Shown piece by piece: positions 1 to 8,152 of a DNA stretch of 64,000 bases (the first letter of the stretch is position 1; each line of letters opens with the position of its first letter). Made by a program: the position numbers and the translations under genes. This stretch comes from Variovorax sp. SG517 (lineage in GTDB: Bacteria > Pseudomonadota > Gammaproteobacteria > Burkholderiales > Burkholderiaceae_C). The notes below the pieces were generated by a model. That model saw only the letters and a program-made list of their open reading frames with translations, ran no database searches and was not told where the DNA came from. Location of the stretch: contig NZ_JABMJG010000016.1 in NCBI RefSeq assembly GCF_013376045.1, positions 1-64,000 of the forward strand, given 5' to 3'.

Positions 1-1120
1 TCAGTCTTATCTGGTGCCAAGGACCACGCCACACCGCATCGCGCCTGTGATCGCAGGTCGTGCTCCACATAAAACGACGCTCGAGATAATGCGCCAGGCA
101 GCCGGCCTCGGTCACGCCGGCGCTCATCACCTGCTTGTAGCCCGCGTAGTCGTCGCAGATCAGCGTACCTCGCCAGCCGCCGCTGCCGTCTTCGGCGATG
201 CCCAGGAAGCGCCGTGCGTTGTGCCCGGCACGGCTTTCGGCGAAGTCGAAGACCACGGCGTTGACCTCGTCCCAGACCGTGGTGCAGTAGCTCCACAAGT
301 AGGCTCTGTGCGTCTTGCCATGACCTGGCTTGAGCATCGCCACCGGGGTCTCGTCGGCGTGCAGCACGTGGCGCCCAAGCAGGTCCTCGCGCATGGCCTG
401 CACCAACGGCGCCAGTTCCACGCCGATGGCGCCGATCCATTCGGCCTGGGTGGAGCGCGGCACTGCGAAGCCTGCGCGGCCCAGGCTAGCCTCCTGGCGG
501 TACAGCGGTTGGTGGTCGATGTACTTGGCCACCGCCACATGCGCCATCAGGCCGGCGGTGGCGATGCCCTTGTCGATCACGCAGGCAGGCACCGGTGCCT
601 GGATCAGCGTCTGGCATTGGGTGCAGGCCCACTTGCCACGCACATGGCGCTGCACGCTGAAGCGTCCAGGCTCATAGTCGAGCTTCTCGGCCACGTCCTG
701 GCCGATGCGCTTCATCTGGCAGCCGCAGCCCGGTGTGGTGCAGATGGTGTCGTCGGGTTCGTGGTGGATGTCGTGGCGCGGCAGGTGGGCCGGCAGCGCC
801 TGGCGCTTCGGGGTCTGCTTCTCCCCTGCGGCCTTGGCTGGCGACTGCAGCTTCCCTACCTCGCGTTCCAGGGCTTGCAGGTCCTCGTCGATGACCTCTT
901 GCAGCAGGCTCCTCTGCTCGGGACTAAAGCGTTCGGCGCTGGCGGCGAACTTCAGCCGCTTGAGCACGGCCATCTCATGGGCCATCTTGGCGTTCAGCGC
1001 CTGAGCGTGCCGTACCTCGCTCTGCAGCCGGCTGGCCAAGGCGCACACCTGTGCGAAGCTCATGCCCGAGAACGCCGGATCAGGGATTGCATCAAGGGCG
1101 TTGGCGCTGCTGCTGTCCAT
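1..1120 (-). pseudogene. tnpC: IS66 transposase TnpC, 3' part lost or interrupted
   Basis: This DDE transposase of IS66 starts at the ATG at 1120. It has the usual N-terminal region (coiled, residues about 20-75), a zinc-finger-like part with CxxxxC and CxxC cysteines, and the start of the catalytic domain (LHADETP, then LICDDYAGYKQ). The family normally continues after the last motif with GCxAHARRKF; here the frame reads GCLAH and then YLERRFMWS, so homology ends at about position 88. The frame stays open to the window edge. The best reading is that another sequence joins the element here and the transposase is inactive. No other copy is visible. Confidence 0.8.
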
Positions 1121-1184
1121 CAGGGCGGTGATGGTGCCAGCAGGCTTAGCCGGCCGCCATCGGCACATTCCGCAATGGACGGGC

Positions 1185-1514
1185 TCACACCACCTTGATC
1201 ACGCCGGCCTCGCCAACACGCTGCCAGGGCAGTCCGAGCACCAAGGCGTTCAGCTGCGAGTGGGTCAGCGACAGCGTGCTGCCATCCCTGGGCCAGACAA
1301 AGCGGCCGCTGTTCAGCCGCCGCGCTGCCAGCCACACACCGATGCCGTCGTGTACCAGCAGCTTCATGCGGTTGGCCCGTCGGTTGGCAAACAGGTAGGC
1401 GTGGTGGGGCCTGGCCTCGCCGAAGACCTTGACCACGCGGGCCAACGCCGACTCGGTGCCAGAGCGCATATCCAGCGGCTCGGTGGCCAACCACACGGCG
1501 TCGATGCGGATCAA
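1185..1514 (-). CDS. tnpB: IS66 accessory protein TnpB (Orf2)
   Basis: This small IS66 accessory protein is needed for transposition in this family, but its biochemical role is unsettled. The residues IRIDAVWLATEPLDMR followed by HHAYLFANRRANRMK and a late GRFVWP are the family signature. I prefer the TTG at 1514, which overlaps the tnpA stop as TTGA and gives the family's usual IRIDAVW start. A GTG at 1544 would add ten residues. The gene looks intact, about 109 residues, and lies between tnpA and tnpC. It is co-expressed with them from the outer end of the element. Confidence 0.85.
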   Translation of the reverse strand: MIRIDAVWLATEPLDMRSGTESALARVVKVFGEARPHHAYLFANRRANRMKLLVHDGIGVWLAARRLNSGRFVWPRDGSTLSLTHSQLNALVLGLPWQRVGEAGVIKVV

Positions 1515-1900
1515 CGCAGCCACTCGCGCAGCCAAGCTGCGCACGACGATGCCGACTCCACCGGCCAGTGCACGACTGCAGTGGCACTGCCTCGCTTCAA
1601 CTCGACACGGATGTCGCGGCCCGGAATCTCGCCTTCAGGCTGGACATCGAGTGCGATGAAGTCGGGCATCGGCAAGGTCGGAACGTCAGTCGCCTTCGGC
1701 GACGCAGCCCTGCGATCATCAGCACGCCACCGGTGCACCACGTTCGCATTCAGGTTGTACAGCCTCGCGATCGCCGCGGCAGAAGCATCCGGCTGCCGGC
1801 ACGCCTCAAGGACCTCAGCCTTGAACCGCGCGCTGTGCTTGCGACGCGTGGCCCGCTTAACCACACCATCTATCGTGTCCACATCATTCATCGCGGACAC
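1511..1900 (-). CDS. tnpA: IS66 TnpA (Orf1), helix-turn-helix protein
   Basis: This is the first IS66 gene, of about 126-129 residues. The N-terminal half (residues 15-60) is a transposase-type helix-turn-helix with RRKHSARFKAEVLEAC and the later LYNLNANVVHRW. The C-terminal half is the weakly conserved part that typically ends in WLREWL. Start candidates are the GTG at 1900 and the ATG at 1891. The stop overlaps the tnpB start, which suggests translational coupling. It probably binds the element ends. Confidence 0.8.
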   Translation of the reverse strand: MSAMNDVDTIDGVVKRATRRKHSARFKAEVLEACRQPDASAAAIARLYNLNANVVHRWRADDRRAASPKATDVPTLPMPDFIALDVQPEGEIPGRDIRVELKRGSATAVVHWPVESASSCAAWLREWLR

Positions 1901-1923
1901 GATGCCTGCTAACTCTCAGGCAA

Positions 1924-2982
1924 TCAAGATGACTTCACTGCGCGCCTACACTTCATCTCCCAAGGCGGCACGTCAACCAGTCTAGAAGACTGATGTGCAC
2001 CAGTTGTCGGTGAGATGGTGAAATGGATTCGAGTTGCTCTATTCATCACCTCGCGAGCTTTCCTCACTCTCGCTCGTAGCAAGCCCGCTTCGCGTACATG
2101 AAAGCGACCAAGTTGCCCGACAAGATTGGACGTCCTATCCGCGAACTTATGCAGTTCAGCCCCGACGTCCTCTGCGACGACGCGCTTCTCCAGCTCATGG
2201 ACTTGCGTACGTACGGCCGACCGGCGCGCTTTGCTCCAGGAGGGCTTGGTATTCACGATTACTTTGGTCACGATCATTCGCTGCGAGCTAGAGAAAATCT
2301 CGTGCTTCTTACGTTTTGCGGAAAGGCCGTTTCGTCGCAACATGCCGTAGACATCCGCAATGATTCGCTCTTGCTCAACTGGCGTGATGTCCAGCTTGGA
2401 TGACATCGCCATATCGTCAACGTAGCGCGAATATGTCAGGCCGTGTTTTGCAAGTTTGGCCTGTAGGTACGGCTCATCTCTCCACAGCACCAAATTCGCC
2501 AAGTAACTGCTTGTGCCGGCGCCTTGGGGCAAGGTGCCTGCTTTTGTGGTCAGCTTGGTTAGCAAGTGCGCCACATCATCGCCAAAGCCAAAGAAGTGCC
2601 TCCAGATGTCCCACACTCGCTCAGCGCTTACAGAAGGGAAAAACTTGCTCACATCCTCGCATATCAAGATACGTGCGCCCGTATGAAGCTTGGCGTTCGT
2701 AACGTAATCACGCCCCTTGACGCTGCCGGTAAGGTATTCGGGAAATCGGACCCGTTGGAGGATTGCTTCTTTGATGCGTCGCTGAATGGCTTTCAATCGC
2801 GGCTTGGCTGAAAACACCTCGCGGGTCGACCCGGGATCCATCCGGACAGGACGATATGAGCGATCTGCCACTATGGCGATAGCTTCCAACTCGGCCAGCT
2901 CTGTACGGAGCGCTTTGGCCAGTTTCTCGTTAGTCCAGATTGGGTTAAAGGGATAGCTTGGCTTGTTGAGGATCAGGCTCAT
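1924..2982 (-). CDS. Retron-like reverse transcriptase, 3' end supplied by IS66
   Basis: A 352-residue RNA-dependent DNA polymerase. Visible RT motifs: NAKLH at 96-100, matching the retron hallmark NAxxH; the first catalytic block ICEDVSKFFPS around 107-117; LPQGAGTSSYLANL at 151-164; and the catalytic YVDD at 187-190. The region-Y motif that reads VTG in retrons is VTK here (238-240), followed by VIVN. A thumb-like NLVGQLGRFH lies near 286-295. The last 8 or 9 codons and the stop lie inside the IS66 end, so the native C-terminus may be slightly changed, although all catalytic parts are present. The gene overlaps the upstream XRE gene by 38 bp. Retron RTs make a branched RNA-DNA molecule and act in anti-phage defence; that role is inferred here. 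Confidence 0.85.
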   Translation of the reverse strand: MSLILNKPSYPFNPIWTNEKLAKALRTELAELEAIAIVADRSYRPVRMDPGSTREVFSAKPRLKAIQRRIKEAILQRVRFPEYLTGSVKGRDYVTNAKLHTGARILICEDVSKFFPSVSAERVWDIWRHFFGFGDDVAHLLTKLTTKAGTLPQGAGTSSYLANLVLWRDEPYLQAKLAKHGLTYSRYVDDMAMSSKLDITPVEQERIIADVYGMLRRNGLSAKRKKHEIFSSSQRMIVTKVIVNTKPSWSKARRSAVRTQVHELEKRVVAEDVGAELHKFADRTSNLVGQLGRFHVREAGLLRARVRKAREVMNRATRIHFTISPTTGAHQSSRLVDVPPWEMKCRRAVKSS

Positions 2983-3253
2983 TCAAAAGCTCCAAGGCCG
3001 TGAAGGCCAGCTGTCCTGCAAGCGCTCGATCCAGCTTGCCAAGTTCACTTCCTTCTGCACCGAGGAAAAAGAGAATCTCTACCGGCATCCCTAACGCATT
3101 GGCGATGCGGGTGACCGTCGAGAGCGGCGGGTCGCGCCGATTGCGCTCCAGCATCGAAAGATACGACCCCGATATATTCGCGCGATCGGCAAGCTCAGCT
3201 TGAGACAGCTTGCGCTTTTTCCTTGCCAGCTGGATCGCGTTTCCGATGTCCAT
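2945..3253 (-). CDS. XRE-family helix-turn-helix regulator
   Basis: A 102-residue protein whose residues 5-62 form a classic HTH_XRE domain (ARKKRKLSQAELADRANIS, then GSYLSMLERNRRDP). The tail, about 40 residues, contains a helical FFLGAEG segment. It overlaps the RT gene by 38 bp and starts 46 bp after the small membrane-protein gene, so the three are probably one transcript. HTH proteins accompany some retron classes, where they may regulate or be part of the effector. With the RT it suggests control of an abortive or toxic output. The retron association is inferred from adjacency. Confidence 0.85.
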   Translation of the reverse strand: MDIGNAIQLARKKRKLSQAELADRANISGSYLSMLERNRRDPPLSTVTRIANALGMPVEILFFLGAEGSELGKLDRALAGQLAFTALELLNEPDPQQAKLSL

Positions 3254-3299
3254 GCTCTACCTTCAAGAAACAAAGTATGGGCTTGGGGTGTTCGAGTCT

Positions 3300-3533
3300 T
3301 CACATCTTGTCGCGAACGTTCGTCATGATACTGACGATCACCGCAATGATCTGAAGTACACGAAGGGATAGTGTTGCCACATCCATTCCGTATGTCCGCG
3401 ATTCGAGATGCTGCTGCAGCGTCTCGATTACCGCATCCAATTCAACCTTCACACCGCTGTCGAGTTGGCTATCGCAAGCATCACGGACCTTCTTCAGGAC
3501 CGCGATGTGGTTCTTACAAGTTTGTTTGTCCAT
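3300..3533 (-). CDS. Small single-pass membrane protein upstream of XRE-RT
   Basis: A 77-residue protein. The chosen ATG at 3533 follows a strong ribosome-binding site (AAGGAGAG, spacing 6). The longer reading frame upstream has no such signal and has non-coding composition. Residues 1-48 are polar, helical and charged, with two cysteines; residues 55-73 (LSLRVLQIIAVIVSIMTNV) form one hydrophobic membrane segment; the C-terminus is short and basic. I do not recognise the family. Its place at the head of the XRE-RT unit suggests a membrane-acting effector or toxin, by analogy with retrons that carry transmembrane effectors. It could also be unrelated. Confidence 0.6.
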   Translation of the reverse strand: MDKQTCKNHIAVLKKVRDACDSQLDSGVKVELDAVIETLQQHLESRTYGMDVATLSLRVLQIIAVIVSIMTNVRDKM

Positions 3534-3687
3534 GTGGACTCTCCTTACAGAGCGGAATTGCCCTGCGTCCCCATTCAAGGCAGCGCCGTAAAGGAGCCAA
3601 CTCGACACCAAGCCCACCACAGTTGCCGCCGACTGCCGAACGTCCCCTCGTCGCCTCCGTGCCATGCACCACGTACTAAGCGTCGCC

Positions 3688-3779
3688 GGACCTTCGTCGT
3701 CCACTCGCTGCCGAACCGACCGCGAGCTGCGTTTCAAGCCTCATCAACTGCCCGATGAAGCGGCACCATCACTGGCGCC
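3688..3779 (-). ncRNA. Candidate structured RNA (possible msr-msd region)
   Basis: Four stem-loops follow one another on the minus strand: 3779-3774 with 3767-3762 (one G-U pair), 3760-3754 with 3745-3739 (one G-U), 3726-3722 with 3708-3704, and 3702-3699 with 3691-3688. They lie about 155 bp upstream of the small membrane-protein gene, in the position where a retron non-coding RNA would sit if that gene belongs to the operon. The stems are short and no a1/a2 closing repeat or priming guanosine has been identified, so this is only a candidate. Confidence 0.25.
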
Positions 3780-4375
3780 CAACTACTGAGCCTTCTGCCT
3801 TCTGGGTAAAAGAATCACAAACTTTTCGAACCGCGCCGGGGCCATGTTTCCCCCCGCCGTAGTTGAATTTGATCATGAAATCGCACTCAGAGGGCTTTTA
3901 TTGAACTGCCAGTTCATATTTTATTGTGAATCAAAACGTAAGCGACCGCTGTCAGAACAAGAGGTCGGGCCGGGATGGTCGGAGAAACCGAGGCAATCGC
4001 GAAGTCCACCCGTCCAACTGATGTGACAAGTGGTGATTGATGACTTCTTCGGCTGCAAACTTCGCCTCGAGCTCACGCCACTTGGCCGTCAAGCAGGGCG
4101 CCATAGTTGTGGTTGTGTGAGGCACTGAGTGGCAGACCGGCGCCACAGGTGGTCGCATCAGAGCGGAGTTCGAGGACTGGTGGATTGCGTGGCCCAGCTG
4201 GTGTTTTTTGGCCAAGCGTCGCCGGGGACCCTGTGCTACTTTTTGGCTGATTGTTGGCCCCGTGACGGGCGGCGCCTGAAAGATGGGCTTCACCAGTCGC
4301 ATTGCCTGTGCCTTGGGGTGGCTGCGGGCTCAGTCGGTGACGGCTGAGGGTGAACCGTGTAATGTTCCCCCCCAT
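3780..4375. other. Gene-free stretch upstream of the retron-like unit
   Basis: About 600 bp with no convincing reading frame. Positions 3790-3960 are clearly more AT-rich than the surroundings and would suit a promoter for the minus-strand RT unit. Positions 3960-4375 hold only short frames with poor codon use. No repeat or insertion-sequence end was recognised. Confidence 0.5.
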
Positions 4376-4798
4376 ATGTCTTCAATACCCGATAGCTATG
4401 TTGACTCGATGCCTACTGATCCCGACTTACTCGTGGAACTCGGGCGAGTAGCATGGGCGGCAGCACGTCTGCATGCAGGAGTTCGCGATTCCATCAACAG
4501 GCACAGTGGCTCAACCTCAATGGCTCCTTTTGAGTTGACGCTTGGGAGGGCCATTGCAGACCTTGAAAGACTCGCGTCAAGCAATGGACGCGTAGACCAA
4601 GTGGCGTGGGTCCACAACGTCGGGCGACCTGCAAGTCATCGTCGCAACGCGGTGATTCACGCCGTGACGTTTACGGCCCCCGACGGCAAGCAGGCAATCG
4701 GGACCGTAGATAGCACTGCACCGGGCAGATTCCTCGGGGCTGATTTGCGAGCTGTCACGCTCGTCCTCATCGAGGCGAGCATGAAGTTGCCGGCTTAA
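4376..4798 (+). CDS. HEPN-like protein of unknown function
   Basis: A 140-residue protein. Near its start is a helical stretch LLVELGRVAWAAARLHAGVR, and near residue 87 is RRNAVIHA, which contains the R-N-x3-H signature of HEPN ribonuclease-type domains. HEPN proteins are common RNases in toxin-antitoxin and anti-phage systems. The ATG at 4376 has no clear ribosome-binding site, and an in-frame ATG at 4406 is an alternative. No antitoxin-like partner (MNT or similar) lies beside it. The gene stands alone between the retron-like unit and the IS21 element. Function is inferred from one motif. Confidence 0.55.
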   Translation: MSSIPDSYVDSMPTDPDLLVELGRVAWAAARLHAGVRDSINRHSGSTSMAPFELTLGRAIADLERLASSNGRVDQVAWVHNVGRPASHRRNAVIHAVTFTAPDGKQAIGTVDSTAPGRFLGADLRAVTLVLIEASMKLPA

Positions 4799-5021
4799 AA
4801 CTGAGAAGAGCCCCTCTGCTGCATGCCGCTAGTCGCCTAACCACGTCGCGTGAACTCTTCCAACCCTCTTCACGTGGAGCACAAGTGGCTTTGGCGCTAG
4901 TGGTGCTGGATCCAAAGTGCAGGACTATCGAACTCGATTAGTCACTTCGGGAAACCGTCAACGTGAGCGCGTTCAGCGGGTCAACAGCGCAGCACCGCTC
5001 GAGATCTCACAAAAGTACCTG
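4799..5021. other. Intergenic, nothing recognised
   Basis: Convergent intergenic stretch between the HEPN-like gene and the minus-strand hypothetical gene. No coding frame, strong hairpin with T-run, or repeat was found. Confidence 0.5.
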
Positions 5022-5333
5022 TCAGCGCGAGTGCAACTGCGACAAGCGACGCAGATCGTCGACCATGGCCTGATCTCCCTTTTCCAAGGGCTGCGCAGCA
5101 AGCGCGTCTGCCATGGCCGTCAGCCGCACGGCGTGTATGGCTTCGGCCTCCTGCAGCGTCTGCCCAGGCCCTACTGGAAAACTCAAAAGTGAGCTTTCCT
5201 CTGCAACAAAGAACCAGATCGCTCTCTGCTTGGGTGCCATCTCGGCAAACATCGCCATGTAGTCTCGCAAGGTCGACTCGTAGATCAACTGCTTTTCAGA
5301 TTTGACCAATATGCCCCCAAGGCGCACTCCCAA
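5022..5333 (-). CDS. Hypothetical protein, possibly 5'-truncated
   Basis: Up to 103 residues, acidic and helical, with plausible protein composition (for example MAMFAEMAPKQRAIWFFVAEE). No known domain was recognised. An in-frame TGA closes the frame just upstream. The first possible starts are TTG at 5333 and GTG at 5327, neither with a good ribosome-binding site, and the first ATG comes only at residue 26. This suggests either a non-ATG start or a remnant that has lost its 5' end. The gene lies in a stretch damaged by insertion sequences. Confidence 0.35.
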   Translation of the reverse strand: MGVRLGGILVKSEKQLIYESTLRDYMAMFAEMAPKQRAIWFFVAEESSLLSFPVGPGQTLQEAEAIHAVRLTAMADALAAQPLEKGDQAMVDDLRRLSQLHSR

Positions 5334-5563
5334 TGCTAGGAATCACGCTACCAGATTTCGAGCTTTTCACTCTTGAAGTACTTTCTCCGAATTCCGGCAC
5401 GCTATGCGTACGCCCCACTCTGAATCCGGCTGAGCAGACGAGACACCATGGCTTGGCCTTCCGCCGTATCCATCAAATCCCCGGGTCTCTGTCCATTCAG
5501 GGCGGACAGCGGCTGATCCAACCATTGGGCTACCCTGTTAGCGCCGGTGCAATCGAGATCAGC
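5334..5563. other. Gene-free stretch left of IS21
   Basis: No complete gene. On the plus strand 5530-5558 reads LGYPVSAGAIE, which recalls the GYPV-x-SG-x-VE motif of some transposases, and it stops at the IS21 end. It may be a fragment of an older transposase into which IS21 inserted, but the match is too short to rely on. Confidence 0.3.
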
Positions 5564-5586
5564 AGTGCCAGTCGAACATTGACCAG
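5564..5586 (+). repeat. IS21 terminal inverted repeat, istB side
   Basis: It pairs with 8130-8152: 8 outer bases and the inner TTGACCAG are identical, with a mismatched centre of seven positions that retains an AA. Confidence 0.65.
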
Positions 5587-5625
5587 GGGCTGGAGCTGGT
5601 TCCGTTAGGAGCCAGCTGTGGATAA

Positions 5626-6528
5626 CTATAGGTTGGATGCCTCGGTGGGTCCTCCTTTTCTTGAACCGATCGTTGGTATTCCCGAGCCGTCAGACGAGGC
5701 CCCTTCCTCCGCGGCCTCGCTCACCTGGGCCGCCGCTGTCTTCCTGGTCTGCTCGCGCGTCTTGATGCGCCCCTTGGCTTCGTGCGTGCTGTGGCGGAAG
5801 CGGTAGGACTCGTTGCCCGTCTTGATGATGTGGCAGTGATGGGTCAAGCGATCCAATAGCGCCGTGGTCATCTTGGCGTCGCCGAACACGCTGGACCACT
5901 CCGCGAACGTCAGGTTGGTGGTGATCATCACGCTGGTGTGCTCGTACAGCTTGGACAACAGGTGGAACAACAAGGCGCCACCGGCCTGGCTGAACGGCAG
6001 GTAGCCCAACTCGTCGAGCACGACCAGGTCCATGCGTACCAGACTCATGGCGATGCGTCCGGCGCGTCCCTGGCTCTTCTCATGTTCCAGGGCATTGACC
6101 AGATCGACCGTGGAGTAGAACCGCACTCGCCTGGCGTGCCGGGTGAGTCCGGCAATCCCCAGCGCCGTGGCCAGGTGGGTCTTGCCAGTGCCTGGGCCAC
6201 CGACCAACACCACGTTCTGCGCATCCTGCGTGAACGACAGGTCCGCCAGTTTCTGGATCAACGCGCGGTCGACCTGCGAGACGGCGAAGTCGAAGCCGGC
6301 TAAGTCGCGGTGCATGGGGAAGCGCGCCGACTTCATCTGGTGAGCAATGGAGCGCATTGCCCGGTCAGCATCTTCGGCCTGCAGCAGGTGCTCCACCAGC
6401 CAGCGTGATGCGGCCAGGGTCGTATCGCCGCCTTGCTCCGTCAGATCGGCCCAGGCCGTGGCCATGCCGTTGAGCCGCAGCGCCTTCAGTTGGGACTGTA
6501 CATCGATGGAGGTCTCACGCATGGCCAA
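5626..6528 (-). CDS. istB: IS21 helper ATPase IstB
   Basis: A 300-residue AAA+ ATPase of the DnaC/IstB type that assists the IstA transposase in target capture. Walker A is GGPGTGKTH (about residues 109-117) and Walker B is MDLVVLDELGYLPF. An ITTNLTF sensor-like stretch follows. The N-terminal LKALRLNGMATAW helix is typical of IstB. The gene overlaps the istA 3' end by 14 bp, which implies translational coupling. It appears complete. Confidence 0.93.
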   Translation of the reverse strand: MAMRETSIDVQSQLKALRLNGMATAWADLTEQGGDTTLAASRWLVEHLLQAEDADRAMRSIAHQMKSARFPMHRDLAGFDFAVSQVDRALIQKLADLSFTQDAQNVVLVGGPGTGKTHLATALGIAGLTRHARRVRFYSTVDLVNALEHEKSQGRAGRIAMSLVRMDLVVLDELGYLPFSQAGGALLFHLLSKLYEHTSVMITTNLTFAEWSSVFGDAKMTTALLDRLTHHCHIIKTGNESYRFRHSTHEAKGRIKTREQTRKTAAAQVSEAAEEGASSDGSGIPTIGSRKGGPTEASNL

Positions 6529-8053
6529 CCTCCTGTCCGTCCAGATGATCCTGGTGGGTGGGGCGCAGCCGGTCGTAGCGCGCGGTGTCGGCCTTGGGCG
6601 CCTGGGTGAGTCGCAGGGACGTCTGCGCCTGATCCGGCGGCGCCGGGCTGTTCAGGCGAGCCAGCACGTTGCGCACGTGCTCCACGCTGATGCTGCCGCT
6701 GGGCGCTCTGCCTTCGAGCACCAGCTCGATGGCCACCAGCACTGCCTCCAGCCCGGCCTGCGGCACCGCGGCCAGCACCTGTGCCATGACCCGGTCTCCT
6801 CCGGGGTGCCTGAGCAGCGACTGGCGCAAGCGCAGCAACGGCGCCGGCAGGTCCAGGAACGGCGTGCCGTTGCGCAAGGCGCCCGGCTTGCGCTGCACCA
6901 GCTCGATGTAGTGCTGCCAGTCGTAGCTGGTCTGGCCGCTGCCCGGCAGCCGGGCATGGCTGGCCACGACGGCGTCCGCGGCCGCCACATCGACTCGCTC
7001 GGGATAGACGCGGGTGCTGACGATATGGCCGGCCCACTCGCACGGCACGGAGTAACGGTTGCGCGCGGCGACCACCAGGCAGGTGCTGCTGACCCGGGCC
7101 AGCCGCTCGACGTAGCCGTCGAAGGGGGCTGGCATGGACATGAGGTGAGGCTTCTCCAGCTCCCACATCTCGGCCACGGTGAACTGCCGGTGGATCGGGT
7201 GTGTGGTGTCGGCCCACACCGAACGACACCGCTCGCTCAGCCAGGCATTGAGTTCGATGAACGAGCCGAAGCGCCGGGTTGCGGCTTCAATCCAGATGCG
7301 CCTGCGGCTGTCCTGCACGTTCTTCTCGACCACACCCTTCTCCCAGCCGGAGGCGACGTTGCAGAAGTCGGCGTCGAACAGGTAGTGGCTCCACATCGCA
7401 GCGAAGCGCGCGTTGACGGTGCGCTGCTTGCCGCGCCGCACCTTGTCCACGGCGGTGCGCATGTTGTCGTAGATGCCGCGCCGGGTGACGCCGCCGAGTG
7501 CCTGGAAGGAGCGGGTGTGGGCGTCGAACAGCATCTCATGGCCCTGGCTGGGGTAGGCCACCAGCCAGAAGGCTCGACTGGCGCACAGCTTCAGGTGCGC
7601 CACTTGCACGTTGTAGAACACGCCACCGACGACCATGGCTTCGACACTCTAGTCGAACTGGAAGGCCTCGCCCAGCTCGAAGCTCATCGGAACGAACGCC
7701 TTGGCCGGACTAGCTGCCGACTCCACCCGCCAGCGCCGGATGTAGTCGGTGACGGCGCTGTAGCCGCCGCGGTAGCCCTGAGCCTGTATCTGGGCAAGAG
7801 CACGACCGCTGCGCCGTGCCTGCTTGGGGCGATGGCTGTCGGTTGTGAGCGCTTGATGCAGGGCCGGCTCGAACGCCGTGAGCTTGCCATCGAGCTTGAC
7901 CCGCTCGTACTTCGGCACAACATCGCTGGGAGCCCGGAGCCACTTCTTGACCGTGTTGCGCGACAGGCCTGTGCGCTTTGCGATCTCGCTGAGAGAGAGT
8001 TGGTCGCGCAGCCTCATGCGCCTGACCTTGCCAATCATGTCCATGGTGATCAC
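6515..8053 (-). pseudogene. istA: IS21 transposase IstA with in-frame amber stop
   Basis: Two reading frames in the same phase together give a full IstA of about 512 residues. The first part (8053-7649) has the N-terminal HTH (RDQLSLSEIAKRTGLSRNTV) and ends in EAFQFD before TAG at 7651-7649. The second part resumes with SVEAMVVGGVFYNVQVAHLK. The family has tryptophan (TGG) at the stop position, so one G-to-A change explains the break. The stop follows immediately the first catalytic aspartate of the DDE triad, so without readthrough neither product is a working transposase. The downstream DDE residues and C-terminal region remain intact. Confidence 0.85.
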
Positions 8054-8129
8054 CTTGAATCCCTGCTGAAATTCTCAGCAGGTCAGTGGAACACCCTGGT
8101 CAATATTGGATTGGCACTTTGTGCTTTAG

Positions 8130-8152
8130 CTGGTCAAGATTGCGCTGGCACT
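8130..8152 (-). repeat. IS21 terminal inverted repeat, istA side
   Basis: Partner of the repeat at 5564-5586. It lies about 75 bp upstream of the istA start and would overlap the istA promoter region. Confidence 0.65.

Larger units (their letters stand above)
1..1951 (-). mobile_element. IS66-family insertion sequence, truncated at the left edge
   Basis: Three genes in the order tnpA, tnpB, tnpC are read on the minus strand, the standard IS66 layout. The outer end lies near 1950: on the minus strand the sequence there starts GTGTAGGCGCGCAGTGAAG, which fits an IS66-type terminus and falls about 50 bp upstream of tnpA. The other end is not in the window. The element is probably broken near position 88, where the tnpC homology stops. 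The insertion supplies the last few codons and the stop of the neighbouring reverse transcriptase gene. Confidence 0.85.
5564..8152 (-). mobile_element. IS21-family insertion sequence
   Basis: The element holds istA and istB in the usual order on the minus strand. Imperfect terminal inverted repeats are visible: 5564-5586 reads AGTGCCAGTCGAACATTGA and 8130-8152, read on the minus strand, AGTGCCAGCGCAATCTTGA; both continue with CCAG. A second ATTGACCAG-type copy lies inside the right end near 8093-8108, as is typical of the multiple end repeats of IS21. No clear target-site duplication flanks the ends. Confidence 0.85.

Noticed and set aside
14..1198. A 394-residue plus-strand open frame
   Set aside because: It is the antisense of IS66 tnpC; residues show no family and the opposite strand has a clear transposase.
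3534..3737. Upstream extension of the small membrane protein
   Set aside because: Arg-rich non-coding type residues; a strong ribosome-binding site stands before 3533, and the region has RNA hairpins.
5530..5558. GYPV-like transposase motif
   Set aside because: Only about ten residues; too short to call an element.
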